Shown here in pieces: positions 18,530 to 27,025 of a DNA stretch of 64,000 bases. The notes below the pieces were generated by a model. The model did no database searches. It was not told the DNA's origin and was given only the letters and a program-made list of their open reading frames with translations. The translations under genes were made by a program, and so were the position numbers. Numbering within the stretch: position 1 is the stretch's first letter; every line of letters starts with the position of its first letter. The stretch spans positions 310,001-374,000 of the forward strand of contig NZ_VLLB01000001.1 in the NCBI RefSeq assembly GCF_007830455.1, in the 5' to 3' direction. The stretch is from Pseudoduganella lurida. GTDB taxonomy: Bacteria; Pseudomonadota; Gammaproteobacteria; Burkholderiales; Burkholderiaceae_D.

Positions 18530-19504
18530 ATGCACGATACCTATTCCAGACTATCGCCGCGGGTTCCCACGGAACCCCAGCGCCGGATGATGTTCCACTG
18601 GCTCCAGAAGCTCAGCTCCATCACGGCCTGGCGCCGGATACTGGTTCTCTATCGGGCCTGGCTCGCCGTTGCGGACCGGAGCATCCGGAAGGCCGACGAA
18701 CTCGGTTATAGCGACGGGACCGGCATTCACCGCTCCGAAGTCGTAGCTATTCGCGATGGCTTGCAGCCCCTGGAAAAAGCGGTGGCACGCCTCGGCGCCG
18801 GCGACAGGACCGTACTGCAATTCGATCGATATTCTGATCTGGAAATAGCCTCCCGCCCCCTGTTTCATGCGGTGACGAGGCAGAACAGGATCGACGAAGG
18901 GGAGAACGGGATTGACGAGCACCATACCCCGTTCTGGTTCGAGTACAGGGGTGCGCTGGCCGCAGTCAGCGAAGCATGGTTCGAGTGCAGCTCACGGATT
19001 ATTGCACCGCACCGCCTGCAGGGAACCGGGGCGATTCCGTTCAGCCCCGACCTCGAACATTATCTCGATACCGTCCCGCTCCCCAGCGAGCTTCCATCGG
19101 TGCCGGATCCGGCAGAACCGCTCTTCGTGTACACCGGTCGGGTCCCGCCCTGCTCCGGTATCTGGGAACCCGTTGCCGTGCCACCCCGGAAGCTGACGCT
19201 CCGCTCACTGCTCTTGATTGCTCCGCCGCCCCCACCGCCGCCCTTTTGCGTGGTCGGAGCCATGCATTACCTGCACGGTGGACTGGTTGCACCCCACGCG
19301 CCGGTGAGTACCGGAGAGGAGATCGACTGCGTGGACGTCGCATGGCGCTTGCTGTGGCGGGATGAACGGTACCGGGACGGCAGCGTTCCGGCGACCGAAT
19401 CCTCTTACCGTTTCGCGTTTCCCCGCCTGGCCCCGCACGGCGCGGCCCACCCGGCCATGCGGGACCGAACCGAGGAGAAAATTCGGCTTGGCTACCTGCC
19501 TTAG
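18530..19504 (+). CDS. Immunity-like protein of a second family (Imm71-like)
   Basis: A 324-aa soluble protein closing the effector-immunity block. The ATG at 18530 is preceded by GGGA; an in-frame ATG at 18479 lacks a good ribosome-binding site. Its N-terminal half contains MMFHWLQKLSSITAWRRIL and YRAWLAVADRSI, helical features I associate with the Imm71 family. The C-terminal half has TGRVPPCSGIWEP, HYLHGGLVAPHAP and YRFAFPRL, in the same order as the SGIYLPD, GFWFTP and TFWQWD blocks of the upstream paralogues, so a distant common fold is possible. A Pro run occurs at about 235-245. The family label is from memory. Confidence 0.6.
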   Translation: MHDTYSRLSPRVPTEPQRRMMFHWLQKLSSITAWRRILVLYRAWLAVADRSIRKADELGYSDGTGIHRSEVVAIRDGLQPLEKAVARLGAGDRTVLQFDRYSDLEIASRPLFHAVTRQNRIDEGENGIDEHHTPFWFEYRGALAAVSEAWFECSSRIIAPHRLQGTGAIPFSPDLEHYLDTVPLPSELPSVPDPAEPLFVYTGRVPPCSGIWEPVAVPPRKLTLRSLLLIAPPPPPPPFCVVGAMHYLHGGLVAPHAPVSTGEEIDCVDVAWRLLWRDERYRDGSVPATESSYRFAFPRLAPHGAAHPAMRDRTEEKIRLGYLP

Positions 19505-19599
19505 ACGGCTCGGTCTCAGGGTGCGCGCCACACCTGTCGCTCGCTCGAGTCGACAAGACTTATCGCCAAAAGTTCGTCATAAAAATAAAATTTGAACGG

Positions 19600-19627
19600 T
19601 TGACAGCCGCGCTTCGCGCACTAGGCT
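19600..19627 (+). promoter_or_regulatory. Possible sigma-70 promoter for the first PEP-CTERM gene
   Basis: A perfect -35 (TTGACA, 19600-19605) is followed after 16 bases by TAGGCT (19622-19627), in an AT-rich patch between the immunity genes and the PEP-CTERM gene. The start codon is about 140 bases downstream. Apart from this promoter the 19505-19765 stretch holds nothing I recognise. Confidence 0.4.
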
Positions 19628-19765
19628 GAGATAGCGCGGCCTTGTACGGTCGCGCGCTGCAAGCTTTGCGCAACCCTGCTGCGCTGCCTCAGCGCGGCGT
19701 GCGGTCGTGACGCGTTTGCAGATTTCTTCGCGTGTTCTCTCGTCAACTCGTTCACAGGAGGCATC

Positions 19766-20341
19766 ATGCCGGCCTTCGCTCTTGCCCGCTGGACGGGCGC
19801 CGCGGCGCTCGCCGCACTGTTGACCGTGGGCGTTTCCGCCCCCGCCGCCGCCGATACCGAATATGTCTGGTATGGCAACCTGATCGGCACCGCCACCGTC
19901 CAGACACCCCTCGATGGCGGCGACAACCTGTTCGCCGAATCGTTCGTGACCGAACGCGGCGCGCTCAACCAGGTGACGACCTTCACGCTGTCCGAGTATG
20001 TCGACTTCAACGGACTTGCCGGCTGGATCGTCGATCCGCCTGCGGGCCAGGGACCGCGACTGATCGGCGTGAATCTGGACATCGTCGATTCCTCGGCCAA
20101 TGTCGTGGCCGGCGACACGTTCACGGGCGTGCTGGGCGGCTTCGCCCACTCGAGCTTCCTGGGCAGCCTGGGGCCGGGCACCTATACGCTGGTCGCCACC
20201 GGCAACGCGGTACGGGATGGCGCAATCGATATCTCGCTGTCGTTCACTTCGCCCATCCCTGAACCGGCCACGTACGGCATGCTGGCGGGCGGCCTCGGCG
20301 TGCTGGCACTGGTGGCGCGGCGCCGTCGGCAGGACGGCTGA
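19766..20341 (+). CDS. PEP-CTERM sorting-domain protein
   Basis: A 191-aa exported protein. The ATG at 19766 follows CAGGAGG (19757-19763). A signal peptide (about 1-29, ending PAAAADTE) leads into a beta-rich domain with no recognised fold. The C-terminus is the exosortase signal: PEPATYGMLAGGLGVLALVARRRR, meaning the PEP triad, one transmembrane helix and a basic end. It should be processed at the inner membrane by an exosortase and moved to the surface or extracellular matrix. No exosortase gene is in the window. It ends base-to-base against the convergent gene. Confidence 0.85.
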   Translation: MPAFALARWTGAAALAALLTVGVSAPAAADTEYVWYGNLIGTATVQTPLDGGDNLFAESFVTERGALNQVTTFTLSEYVDFNGLAGWIVDPPAGQGPRLIGVNLDIVDSSANVVAGDTFTGVLGGFAHSSFLGSLGPGTYTLVATGNAVRDGAIDISLSFTSPIPEPATYGMLAGGLGVLALVARRRRQDG

Positions 20342-21112
20342 TCAGCGGCGCCGTTCCAGATAAGGCCGGCAAGCTGCTTCCTTGCCGGCCGCGCCGTTGC
20401 AGATGTGCCAGCGGCAGAGAACGGCACCCTCGTCGCCCAGCGCCGGGCAGCGACGGAACGTCTCGCGTGCCAAGCGGTCTTCGGGGGCTGCCGGCCGGGT
20501 CGCCGCGTTGGCGCTGCGCTGGCGGTGTGCCTGCTCCGCCGGCGCACTCCGCTGGGGTGCCGGGGTGCCCTCGCCTGTGCCCGCCCGCTGCGTCGCCGCC
20601 ACCCGACCGGGCGCCGGTGGAAGCTTCGGTGCCTTCGACGCCGTGCCGAGATCGCGGCTGTCCGTGGTTCCGCTTTGCGGCCGGTCCGCTTCACGCTGCC
20701 CCTCCGGCGAAACGGCAATGGGAGCCGTGCCATCCATCTGCTGCGCGCTTTCGGCTACCGCATCGCCCTCCCGGGCGTCGCCCGTGTCCGTGCGCATGCC
20801 TGGCGAACCGGGCGGCGTGGCTGTGGGCGTTGCAGGTGCAGCCGCAGGAGTGTCGGGCAGCGGCTGGGGCGCGGGGCTGGCGAGCTGTGGCCCGACCGAT
20901 TTCGCCACCTCGAACATGGCCTTCTCGGTGCCAACGGCACGCACCAGCCAGGTAACGATCAGAATCGCCAGCACCGCCGCCAAGGAGGCCACGGCCCACA
21001 GGAGCCGCCGGTTGGTCGGCGGCAAACCCGGAGCCGTGGCGCCGGCCCCGGTTCCCGTTCCAGCGCTGGCCGGTGGTGCTGCGGACGCTGCATCGTGGTT
21101 TTTTTCGGTCAT
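20342..21112 (-). CDS. Single-pass membrane protein of unknown function
   Basis: A 256-aa product with the start placed at the ATG of 21112, just before MTEKNHDAASAAPP; the frame is open farther upstream but that part reads like non-coding His/Arg-rich sequence. A cytoplasmic Pro/Gly/Ala-rich head of about 35 residues leads to a transmembrane helix (about 37-58, LLWAVASLAAVLAILIVTWL). A long low-complexity Pro/Ala/Thr/Glu linker follows. The C-terminal 45 residues are compact and contain four Cys (FRRCPALGDEGAVLCRWHIC, then a further Cys). The Cys-rich end may form disulfides in the periplasm. I do not recognise the family. Confidence 0.6.
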   Translation of the reverse strand: MTEKNHDAASAAPPASAGTGTGAGATAPGLPPTNRRLLWAVASLAAVLAILIVTWLVRAVGTEKAMFEVAKSVGPQLASPAPQPLPDTPAAAPATPTATPPGSPGMRTDTGDAREGDAVAESAQQMDGTAPIAVSPEGQREADRPQSGTTDSRDLGTASKAPKLPPAPGRVAATQRAGTGEGTPAPQRSAPAEQAHRQRSANAATRPAAPEDRLARETFRRCPALGDEGAVLCRWHICNGAAGKEAACRPYLERRR

Positions 21113-21470
21113 ACTGAACAGTACGCCCTTTTGCAAAGCGTGGTCGCATCGTTCGTCGATGTGCCAGCCAGACCGGCGCAGGGAATGGCGACGGTGATGA
21201 TGATGGTGACGGAAAGCCGGCCGCGGCGGGTGGATGCCGTGTTGCCAATGCCACACTTCGGCGGCACGGGCGTCGACCATTGCGATTTTGATGTCGAAAA
21301 GCATCGAGAGTTGCCGAAACTGGATCATTCGGTGCTAGGATGCGTTCGTGGCCAAGCGAACGCCACCAACACCCGGTGCCCCCATTGCCACCCGGACGGC
21401 TGTGATGACCTGCCGTCCCGATCGACATCAGTCATCGCCGCACCGGCGCCCCCGCGGGCCGCCTTCCATC

Positions 21471-22244
21471 ATGTCCCTGTTATTAGCCACAGCCGCGCTG
21501 ACCGCGGCATCGATCGTCCCTGCCTGTTCCTGGAATGAACCGGGCCGGCACCCGTACCGCGGCACGCCCGCGGAAGCCGTTTCCCGCTACATCGATATTC
21601 CACCTGCCACGCGGCAGCGCCTCGTCGAGAAGATCGTGCGTGGCGCCGCCGACGACCGGGTCGTCATCACGCGCGACGACATCCTGGGCCGCCAAACCTA
21701 TGCCCCGCAGATCACGGCCATGCATTTCGGCCGCCAGACCGTTTGTGAACAGGTGACGCGCGAACGCTGGGCGGTCACCGCGCGCCAGCCGGCCGCCGTG
21801 TATTGCGCCGACGGCGAATGCCTGATCGTGCCGAAGATCTGCGGCAATGTCAGCCGCGTGCATGCGATTGCCGCCGGTGGCGGTACCGGCGGTCGGGCTG
21901 CAACCGGCGGGTCGATGACCGGCCGGACGATGCCGGCACACGCGCCGGAGGTGGACGTCGATGCTGCCGACGCCATGGCCCAGCTCGCTACGATGCCTGC
22001 GGCCAGGACCGCAACGGGGTCGATGGAAAGTACCGGGTATGCCCCCTTCGGCGCCTTTGGTGGCTCGGGCGGATCGGACGACACGCCGCAGCCGCCGCGC
22101 ACCGCGTACGGACCGGCAATGCCTGTGCTGGCGCCTTATGGCCCGGTGGTGGGCGGCACCGTCTCGCCGGTCCCGGAACCGGCAATCTGGCTGCTGCTGT
22201 TGGTGGGGATGGGCGCGCTGGGGCTGTACACCCGCCTGCGCTGA
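21471..22244 (+). CDS. MHFG-family PEP-CTERM protein
   Basis: A 257-aa exported protein when started at 21471 (MSLLLATAALTAASIVPA, a signal peptide). The frame is open upstream to 21348, but that part is Arg/Pro-rich and unlike an export signal. The middle has TAMHFGRQTVCEQVTRERW and CADGECLIVPKICGNVSRV, the MHFG motif with conserved Cys that defines a named PEP-CTERM family. A Gly/Pro-rich linker follows, then the sorting signal VPEPAIWLLLLVGMGALGLY with a basic end. Probably surface-exposed after exosortase processing. It is divergent from the upstream membrane-protein gene. Confidence 0.8.
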   Translation: MSLLLATAALTAASIVPACSWNEPGRHPYRGTPAEAVSRYIDIPPATRQRLVEKIVRGAADDRVVITRDDILGRQTYAPQITAMHFGRQTVCEQVTRERWAVTARQPAAVYCADGECLIVPKICGNVSRVHAIAAGGGTGGRAATGGSMTGRTMPAHAPEVDVDAADAMAQLATMPAARTATGSMESTGYAPFGAFGGSGGSDDTPQPPRTAYGPAMPVLAPYGPVVGGTVSPVPEPAIWLLLLVGMGALGLYTRLR

Positions 22245-22263
22245 ACGGCGGCGCTGCTTTGCG

Positions 22264-22298
22264 CAAAAAAAGCGGTGGCCGGGAAACCGGGCCACCGC
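22264..22298 (-). terminator. Rho-independent terminator (leftward)
   Basis: Perfect 9-bp arms GCGGTGGCC (22272-22280) and GGCCACCGC (22290-22298) are bordered on the left by seven A (22265-22271), so the leftward transcript would read hairpin then U7. It fits the alpha-galactosidase transcript, although 326 bases beyond its stop. It may also limit readthrough toward the MHFG gene. Confidence 0.75.
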
Positions 22299-22440
22299 AA
22301 GGGAAGCGCGCCATGGGGCAGGCGCAGGTGAAACACGTTACACAGGCATTCGGGACGAACCGGCCGCTGCGCGATTGCCGATTCGTCAAGACCTAGTGTA
22401 GAGGCATTCCACGAAACGTAAAACCAGAGCTTTTATGAAC

Positions 22441-22465
22441 GTTACTTCGTAAAATACGAAGTAAC
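22441..22465. repeat. Perfect 11-bp inverted repeat, AT-rich, possible operator
   Basis: GTTACTTCGTA and TACGAAGTAAC are exact reverse complements separated by AAA. Neither side has a U-run in the reading direction, so it is not a simple terminator. It lies between the convergent MHFG and alpha-galactosidase genes. Otherwise the 22245-22623 stretch holds the terminator described separately and no gene. Confidence 0.75.
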
Positions 22466-22623
22466 GATAGCTCCTCGGTTCGCTGCACGAAGTGCAGTTA
22501 GATGTGCGGGCACCCGCGTCGGGGGGCGCCTGGCACGCCATCCGAACGGTGTCGAAGCGACGCCGCATCGGTCCTGCCGCCGATCCACCGCTCTGGCTGC
22601 CGATGCGGCAGAGGTCCTGCCGG

Positions 22624-23991
22624 TCAGGCTGTCAGCCGCAGCAGCGCGGAGCCGTGCGGCGGCAGGGTGCGGCGCAGGCTGCCGGTTACGCGGTCCACGT
22701 CGCGGCGTGCCCACAGGTCGCGGCAGGCCACCGTGCGCCCGCCGAGGTCCAGCCGCGACAGGTCGAACACCAGCTCCGCCGGCTTGTCGCCCGCGTTGAA
22801 CAACGCCACATAATGCGACCTGTCAGCGTCGGCGGGCCGTGCCGTCCAGATGCGGGTGCCGGCATCGGCATGGTGCGGCTGGTTGGCCGTGCTGCGCTGG
22901 TTCACGGCCAGCACTTCCGGATTGGTCAGCAGGCCGAGCGTGCGTTCGTCAAGGTGGCGCAGGTCGCCGCCCATGATCAGCGGCGAGCGGGCGATCGACC
23001 ACAGCGTCATCAACGTCTGCTGCTCGTCCGGCGTGAACTTCGTGTCGCGCTTGCCCAGCGCGAGGCGGCCGAGCGGCAGCATGTCCGCATCCGGCCAGGC
23101 ATTCGGACCCATGTAGCGGTTCCAGTTTTCCAGGCGCTGGAACTGGGCGTCCAGCATCTTCCACTCGTCCCAGAAGTCGTCCGAGATGCGCCACATCTGC
23201 GCGTAATGCGGCACGTGCAACCCCCACTTCAGGTCCGTCTCGCCGGGCGACAGGCTGAGCGTGATCGGGCGGCCGGCGGCCGCGATGGCCTTGTGCGCCG
23301 CTTCAATCTCGCGCCAGTTGTCCTGGTAGGGACGCGACATGTCGTCCATCTTGACGAAGTCGACGCCCCACGACGCATACAGCCGGAAGATCGAATCGTA
23401 ATAGGCCTGTGCGCCCGGCTTGCTCATGTCGACACCGTACATGTCGCTGTTCCAGCCACACACCGAGTTCGTGTTGGCGATATCCTGCGCCCGATACGGC
23501 GTGCCCAGCACAGGCGTGTTCTGCCGCACCGCCTGGCGCGGAATGCCGCGCATGACGTGGATACCGAACTTCATGCCAAGCTGGTGGACCTGGTTGGCCA
23601 GCGTCTTGAAGCCGCCGCCGTCGGCCGAGCTGGGAAAACGGTTCGGCGCCGGCAGCAGACGGCCGTATTCGTCCATCGTCAGCTGGGCATCCTTGCGGTA
23701 CTCGTAGCTGTTCGCGTTCGGCTCGTACCACTGGATGTCGACCGTGAAGATGTCGTAGCCGGCAGGCAGCAGCTGCTGCGCCATGATGCGGGCATTCTCC
23801 AGCGCCTGCGCTTCGGTGATGGTGGTGGCGAACGAATTCCAGCTGTTCCAGCCCATCGGCGGCGTGGGTGCGAGCCCGGCGGCACTGGCAGCTGCCTTTC
23901 CCCGCTGCGCTGCATGCAGGTTGACCGGGACGGTGGTAGCGAGTCCGGCGACGATGGCGGAGGCAAGCAGGGTGCGGCGGTGCGGATTCAT
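22624..23991 (-). CDS. Secreted alpha-galactosidase, GH27 family
   Basis: Hydrolyses terminal alpha-1,6-galactose from melibiose, raffinose or galactomannan. The 455-aa protein starts at 23991 (GGAG eleven bases upstream); an ATG six codons earlier lacks a good site. The N-terminus has twin Arg then a hydrophobic stretch (HRRTLLASAIVAG), so export may use Tat. The GH27 barrel begins PTPPMGWNSWNSF. The nucleophile region is DFVKMDDM (about residue 215) and the acid/base region RISDDFWDEW (about 271). The C-terminal 80 residues form a beta-sandwich, with VALFNAGDKPAELVFDLS inside. It is not linked to a transporter here, although the fructoside locus 10 kb away could use the sucrose left from raffinose. 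Confidence 0.9.
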   Translation of the reverse strand: MNPHRRTLLASAIVAGLATTVPVNLHAAQRGKAAASAAGLAPTPPMGWNSWNSFATTITEAQALENARIMAQQLLPAGYDIFTVDIQWYEPNANSYEYRKDAQLTMDEYGRLLPAPNRFPSSADGGGFKTLANQVHQLGMKFGIHVMRGIPRQAVRQNTPVLGTPYRAQDIANTNSVCGWNSDMYGVDMSKPGAQAYYDSIFRLYASWGVDFVKMDDMSRPYQDNWREIEAAHKAIAAAGRPITLSLSPGETDLKWGLHVPHYAQMWRISDDFWDEWKMLDAQFQRLENWNRYMGPNAWPDADMLPLGRLALGKRDTKFTPDEQQTLMTLWSIARSPLIMGGDLRHLDERTLGLLTNPEVLAVNQRSTANQPHHADAGTRIWTARPADADRSHYVALFNAGDKPAELVFDLSRLDLGGRTVACRDLWARRDVDRVTGSLRRTLPPHGSALLRLTA

Positions 23992-24145
23992 GAGGGGGAC
24001 GGTCTCCATTGTTATTGGGGTGGCACGCCCGGCAGGCGGCCGGCGCGTGATCGTAATCCGCCCGGCGCTGAACCGCTAATGATTTTTCACACCGCTGCGA
24101 TGCCGGAATCGCTATCGAAGCGCGACGCCGGCGGCACCGCCCGCA

Positions 24146-25759
24146 TCAGAGGGCAGCGTCCTCCAGGTGCGGCAACACGACGGTGAAAGTGCTGCCGCGC
24201 CCCGGTCCCGCGCTCTGCGCGCTGATGCTGCCATCGTGCAGTTCGACGATATGCCGGGCCAGCGCCAGTCCGATACCCAGGGCACCCTGCGTCCGCTCCG
24301 GGGAGCACTCCGCCTGGGGCACCAGGCCGAATGCGGTGGCCTGCACGGCCGGCGTCATGCCGACGCCGTTGTCGCTGACGCTCACCACCACCTTACCGGC
24401 ATCGATGCCGAGCGTGATGGTGACCTGGCTGCCGTCCGGCGAGGACGTGGCGGCGTTGTTGAGCAGGTTGGCCACCACCTGCACCAGGCGCTTGGCATCG
24501 CCCAGCACCATCGCCGGCCCTTCCGCCAGGAGCAGGGCCACCGTCTGGTCGCGCAAGTCCAGCACCGGGCGGCGCTGTGCCAGCGCCTCATGGGTTACCG
24601 CCAGCATATCCGTCGGCTGCATCACCAGGTCTACCAGACCGCGTGTCATGCGCGAGACATCCAGCAAGTCGTCGACGAGTTCCGTCAGCTGGCGTGCCTG
24701 CCGCGTCAGGACGGCACTCGCCTTGCTCACCCGCGCTGCGTCAATCTGGCCAAGCGACAGCAGTTCCGCCACGGTGGCGATGGGCGCCAGGGGATTGCGC
24801 AGTTCATGGGCCAGCATGGCGAGGAAGGCATCCTTGTTGCGCGCCTCCTGGCGCAGCGTGGCCTCGACCTCACGCTGCGCCAGGTACTGCTCGGTCACTT
24901 CCGTGCCCTCGACGAAAATGCCTTCGACGGCACCGTCCGCCCCGAAGATGGGCTGGTAGATGAAATTCACGAAGCAGTTTTCCAGGGCACCACCCGGGCC
25001 ACGGCGGAACTGCAGTTCGCGGCCATAGACCACGGCCGGCTCGCCGCTGCGGTACACCTGGTCGAGCAGGGCCACCAGCCCCTGCGCCTCGGCTTCGGGC
25101 ACGCTCTCGCGCACCGACTTGCCGATATAGTCGCGCGGTCCCGTCACCTTCGCGGCCGCATCGTTGACCAGCTCGTACACATGGTCGGGACCGCGCAGCA
25201 CCGCGATGAAGCCCGGCGCCTGCTGGACCCAGGTCTGCAGGCGGTCCAGATCGGCGAGCAGCGTCTGGTTGGTTTCATGGACGTGCCGGGCATGCGAGAA
25301 GAGGCCCGTCTGTTCGGGGGCAAGCGCGGCTGTCGTATCCACCGGCTCGCGTGCATCGCCACGCAGGCGCCCCATTGCCGTCACGTCGACGGCGTGCAGC
25401 AGCACGAATTGCACGGCGCCGCCGGCGCCGGGCACGGGACTATGACTGACGCTCCAGTAGCGGGTGCGGCTCCCCTCGCCCTCCTGCCCCACGGGCAGAT
25501 CGACGCGCTGCAGGGCCATCGTGTCCGCCTTGCCGGTGCGGATGACGCGCTCGATCGACGCGGTCGCCAGTCGCACCGTTTCGGGATCGGCAGGAAACGC
25601 ATCCCAGATGCGCTGTCCGGCGATATCGGCCAGCTCCCGCGCCATCAGCGCCAGGAACGCCCGGTTCGCACCAGCGATACGCAGGTCGCGATCGAGCACC
25701 AGGTAAGGATTCGGCGACGCATCGAACAGCGCCTGATATGTGGAGTCGTGCAGTTGCAT
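24146..25759 (-). CDS. Soluble PAS-PAS histidine kinase
   Basis: A 537-aa sensor kinase with no transmembrane segment, so a cytoplasmic signal is expected. PAS 1 (about 5-130) starts LFDASPNPYLVLDRDLRIAG. PAS 2 (about 185-300) includes APGFIAVLRGPDHVYELV. The HisKA dimerisation domain has MLAHELRNPLAPI (His about 317). The ATPase domain has the N box (LLNNAATSS), G1 (DNGVGM) and G2 (GALGIGLALARHIVELHDG). There is no receiver domain and no response regulator next to it, so the partner is elsewhere. The ATG at 25759 begins MQLHDSTYQALFDA; the frame upstream of it is read-through. Confidence 0.88.
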   Translation of the reverse strand: MQLHDSTYQALFDASPNPYLVLDRDLRIAGANRAFLALMARELADIAGQRIWDAFPADPETVRLATASIERVIRTGKADTMALQRVDLPVGQEGEGSRTRYWSVSHSPVPGAGGAVQFVLLHAVDVTAMGRLRGDAREPVDTTAALAPEQTGLFSHARHVHETNQTLLADLDRLQTWVQQAPGFIAVLRGPDHVYELVNDAAAKVTGPRDYIGKSVRESVPEAEAQGLVALLDQVYRSGEPAVVYGRELQFRRGPGGALENCFVNFIYQPIFGADGAVEGIFVEGTEVTEQYLAQREVEATLRQEARNKDAFLAMLAHELRNPLAPIATVAELLSLGQIDAARVSKASAVLTRQARQLTELVDDLLDVSRMTRGLVDLVMQPTDMLAVTHEALAQRRPVLDLRDQTVALLLAEGPAMVLGDAKRLVQVVANLLNNAATSSPDGSQVTITLGIDAGKVVVSVSDNGVGMTPAVQATAFGLVPQAECSPERTQGALGIGLALARHIVELHDGSISAQSAGPGRGSTFTVVLPHLEDAAL

Positions 25760-25854
25760 GGGCAGGACCAAGGGCCGGTCGTGGCTGGGGGACTTCGATT
25801 CTAGCAGTCCCCCGCTGATCTGCCGGCCCCGAAGCGCACGGACGCTCGCCGACC

Positions 25855-26688
25855 TTACGCGAGACGCGCGAGTTGGTCGCGCATGTGCGGCAACCAGTAG
25901 GCCGAGGCGAACAGCCAGGTCACGACCGCCAGCAGCATTGCACATGCAGCGCCGGCTGCTTTCATCACGCTTCCCGGCAACGCGGGACGGCGGCGGATGA
26001 CATATTCGGCAACCAGCAGGTGCGGCACATAGAAAAAGTCCATCACGAGGTCGAACGGACCATCGAACGTGCCGGTGGCATGCCCAGGCCAGTCCAGCGC
26101 GTTGAGCCACAGCCCGTACTCCATGCGGTACAGCCAGGAACCCAGGCCCAATGTGAACAGACGGATCGCCCACGCGCGGTGCTCGCACATGCGCCGCGCC
26201 AGCGCATGCCGCAGCGTTTGCGCGCACGACAGCAGCATCAGCACCCCATACAGGCCGAAGCCCAACGCCATCACCTGGCCGCCGACGGGATCGCGCAGCG
26301 ACAGGTAGGCCAGCCCGCCGACGCCGGCCAGCGCGGCGCAGGCAAGGTAGACGCGCCCGCTCCAGCGGTGCGCGGCGGGCCAGCGCGTGCGGATGCCGGA
26401 CATGAACTGGACCGGCCCCAGCACCAGCATGGCCGCTCCGGTGACGAAGTGCATGCCGATCATCAGGTTGGCGGTCGTGGCGGCCCGCGCGTAAAGGCGT
26501 GGCAGCACTTCGTTCCAGTCGCGCTCCATCGTGCCCAGCAGCGCAGCGCCGCCATAGAAGATCACGATGTACAGGCTGAAAATAGCGGCGCTCAGCCAGC
26601 TGAACAGCAGCAGCGTGCTGGCTGGCGAGCCCGCGGGAGGCTGAGCCGGCACGGCCGGCGTGGAGGCGGCTGGAAGGGAATCGGTCAT
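25855..26688 (-). CDS. DUF2306-type integral membrane protein
   Basis: A 277-aa protein with about seven hydrophobic helices after a 25-residue Ser/Pro-rich head. It has the features I associate with DUF2306: HRWSGRVYLACAALAGVGGL in the middle, an earlier MIGMHFVTGAAMLVLGPVQF and a later EHRAWAIRLFTLGLG. The His residues in helices could bind haem or metal, but no function is established. It lies 95 bases upstream of the histidine kinase in the same direction; co-transcription is possible. Confidence 0.7.
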   Translation of the reverse strand: MTDSLPAASTPAVPAQPPAGSPASTLLLFSWLSAAIFSLYIVIFYGGAALLGTMERDWNEVLPRLYARAATTANLMIGMHFVTGAAMLVLGPVQFMSGIRTRWPAAHRWSGRVYLACAALAGVGGLAYLSLRDPVGGQVMALGFGLYGVLMLLSCAQTLRHALARRMCEHRAWAIRLFTLGLGSWLYRMEYGLWLNALDWPGHATGTFDGPFDLVMDFFYVPHLLVAEYVIRRRPALPGSVMKAAGAACAMLLAVVTWLFASAYWLPHMRDQLARLA

Positions 26689-26797
26689 GATGAAATCCAG
26701 GAACCCGATACATCCAGCATAGGAGAGAAAGGCCGCTCATCCAATGCCGACAACGACAAACGCGGGAACCGAGGCAAGTTGCGCCACTGCCGCCCAA

Positions 26798-26833
26798 AGC
26801 AAAAGGGCCCGCGACATGAATCGCAGGCCCTTT
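26798..26833 (-). terminator. Rho-independent terminator beyond the displaced tRNA fragment
   Basis: Arms AAAGGGCCCGCGA (26802-26814) and TCGCAGGCCCTTT (26821-26833) pair with one mismatch around CATGAA; the leftward transcript then reads UUUUGCUUU. It lies just past the tRNA 3' remnant, so it is probably the original terminator of the tRNA-Val gene before an element was inserted. Confidence 0.7.
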
Positions 26834-26856
26834 CGTACAACCAAACCGGACGGGTA

Positions 26857-26894
26857 GTGCAAGTTTCGCAATCGCGGCCCCTGCAGTGTGAATG
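26857..26894 (-). repeat. Displaced 3' fragment of tRNA-Val(CAC), candidate att repeat
   Basis: This stretch repeats the anticodon loop to acceptor end of the intact tRNA-Val at 27932-28006 with about five differences. Identity stops abruptly at the anticodon loop (CATTCACAC on the minus strand), a common crossover point for tRNA-targeting recombinases. The T stem no longer pairs, so it is not a working tRNA. The intact tRNA and this copy bracket about 1.1 kb. Confidence 0.7.
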
Positions 26895-27025
26895 GATTCG
26901 AGCAGAGCAAGCATCCACCCCGCCGCCATGTTTTATTCAATGATAGAGTTGCGGTATTTTGATCAAACCGGTTTTTATTGGAGAAAAAGCCATCATTCGG
27001 CTCGGCGACAGCATCTGAGGCGCAC

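Noticed and set aside
20342..21112. SPOR or TonB-like protein
   Set aside because: A transmembrane helix plus a Pro-rich linker fits both, but the C-terminal 45 residues have no SPOR or TonB motif.
24167..25804. 545-aa plus-strand open frame
   Set aside because: It is the reverse-strand shadow of the histidine kinase at 24146-25759.
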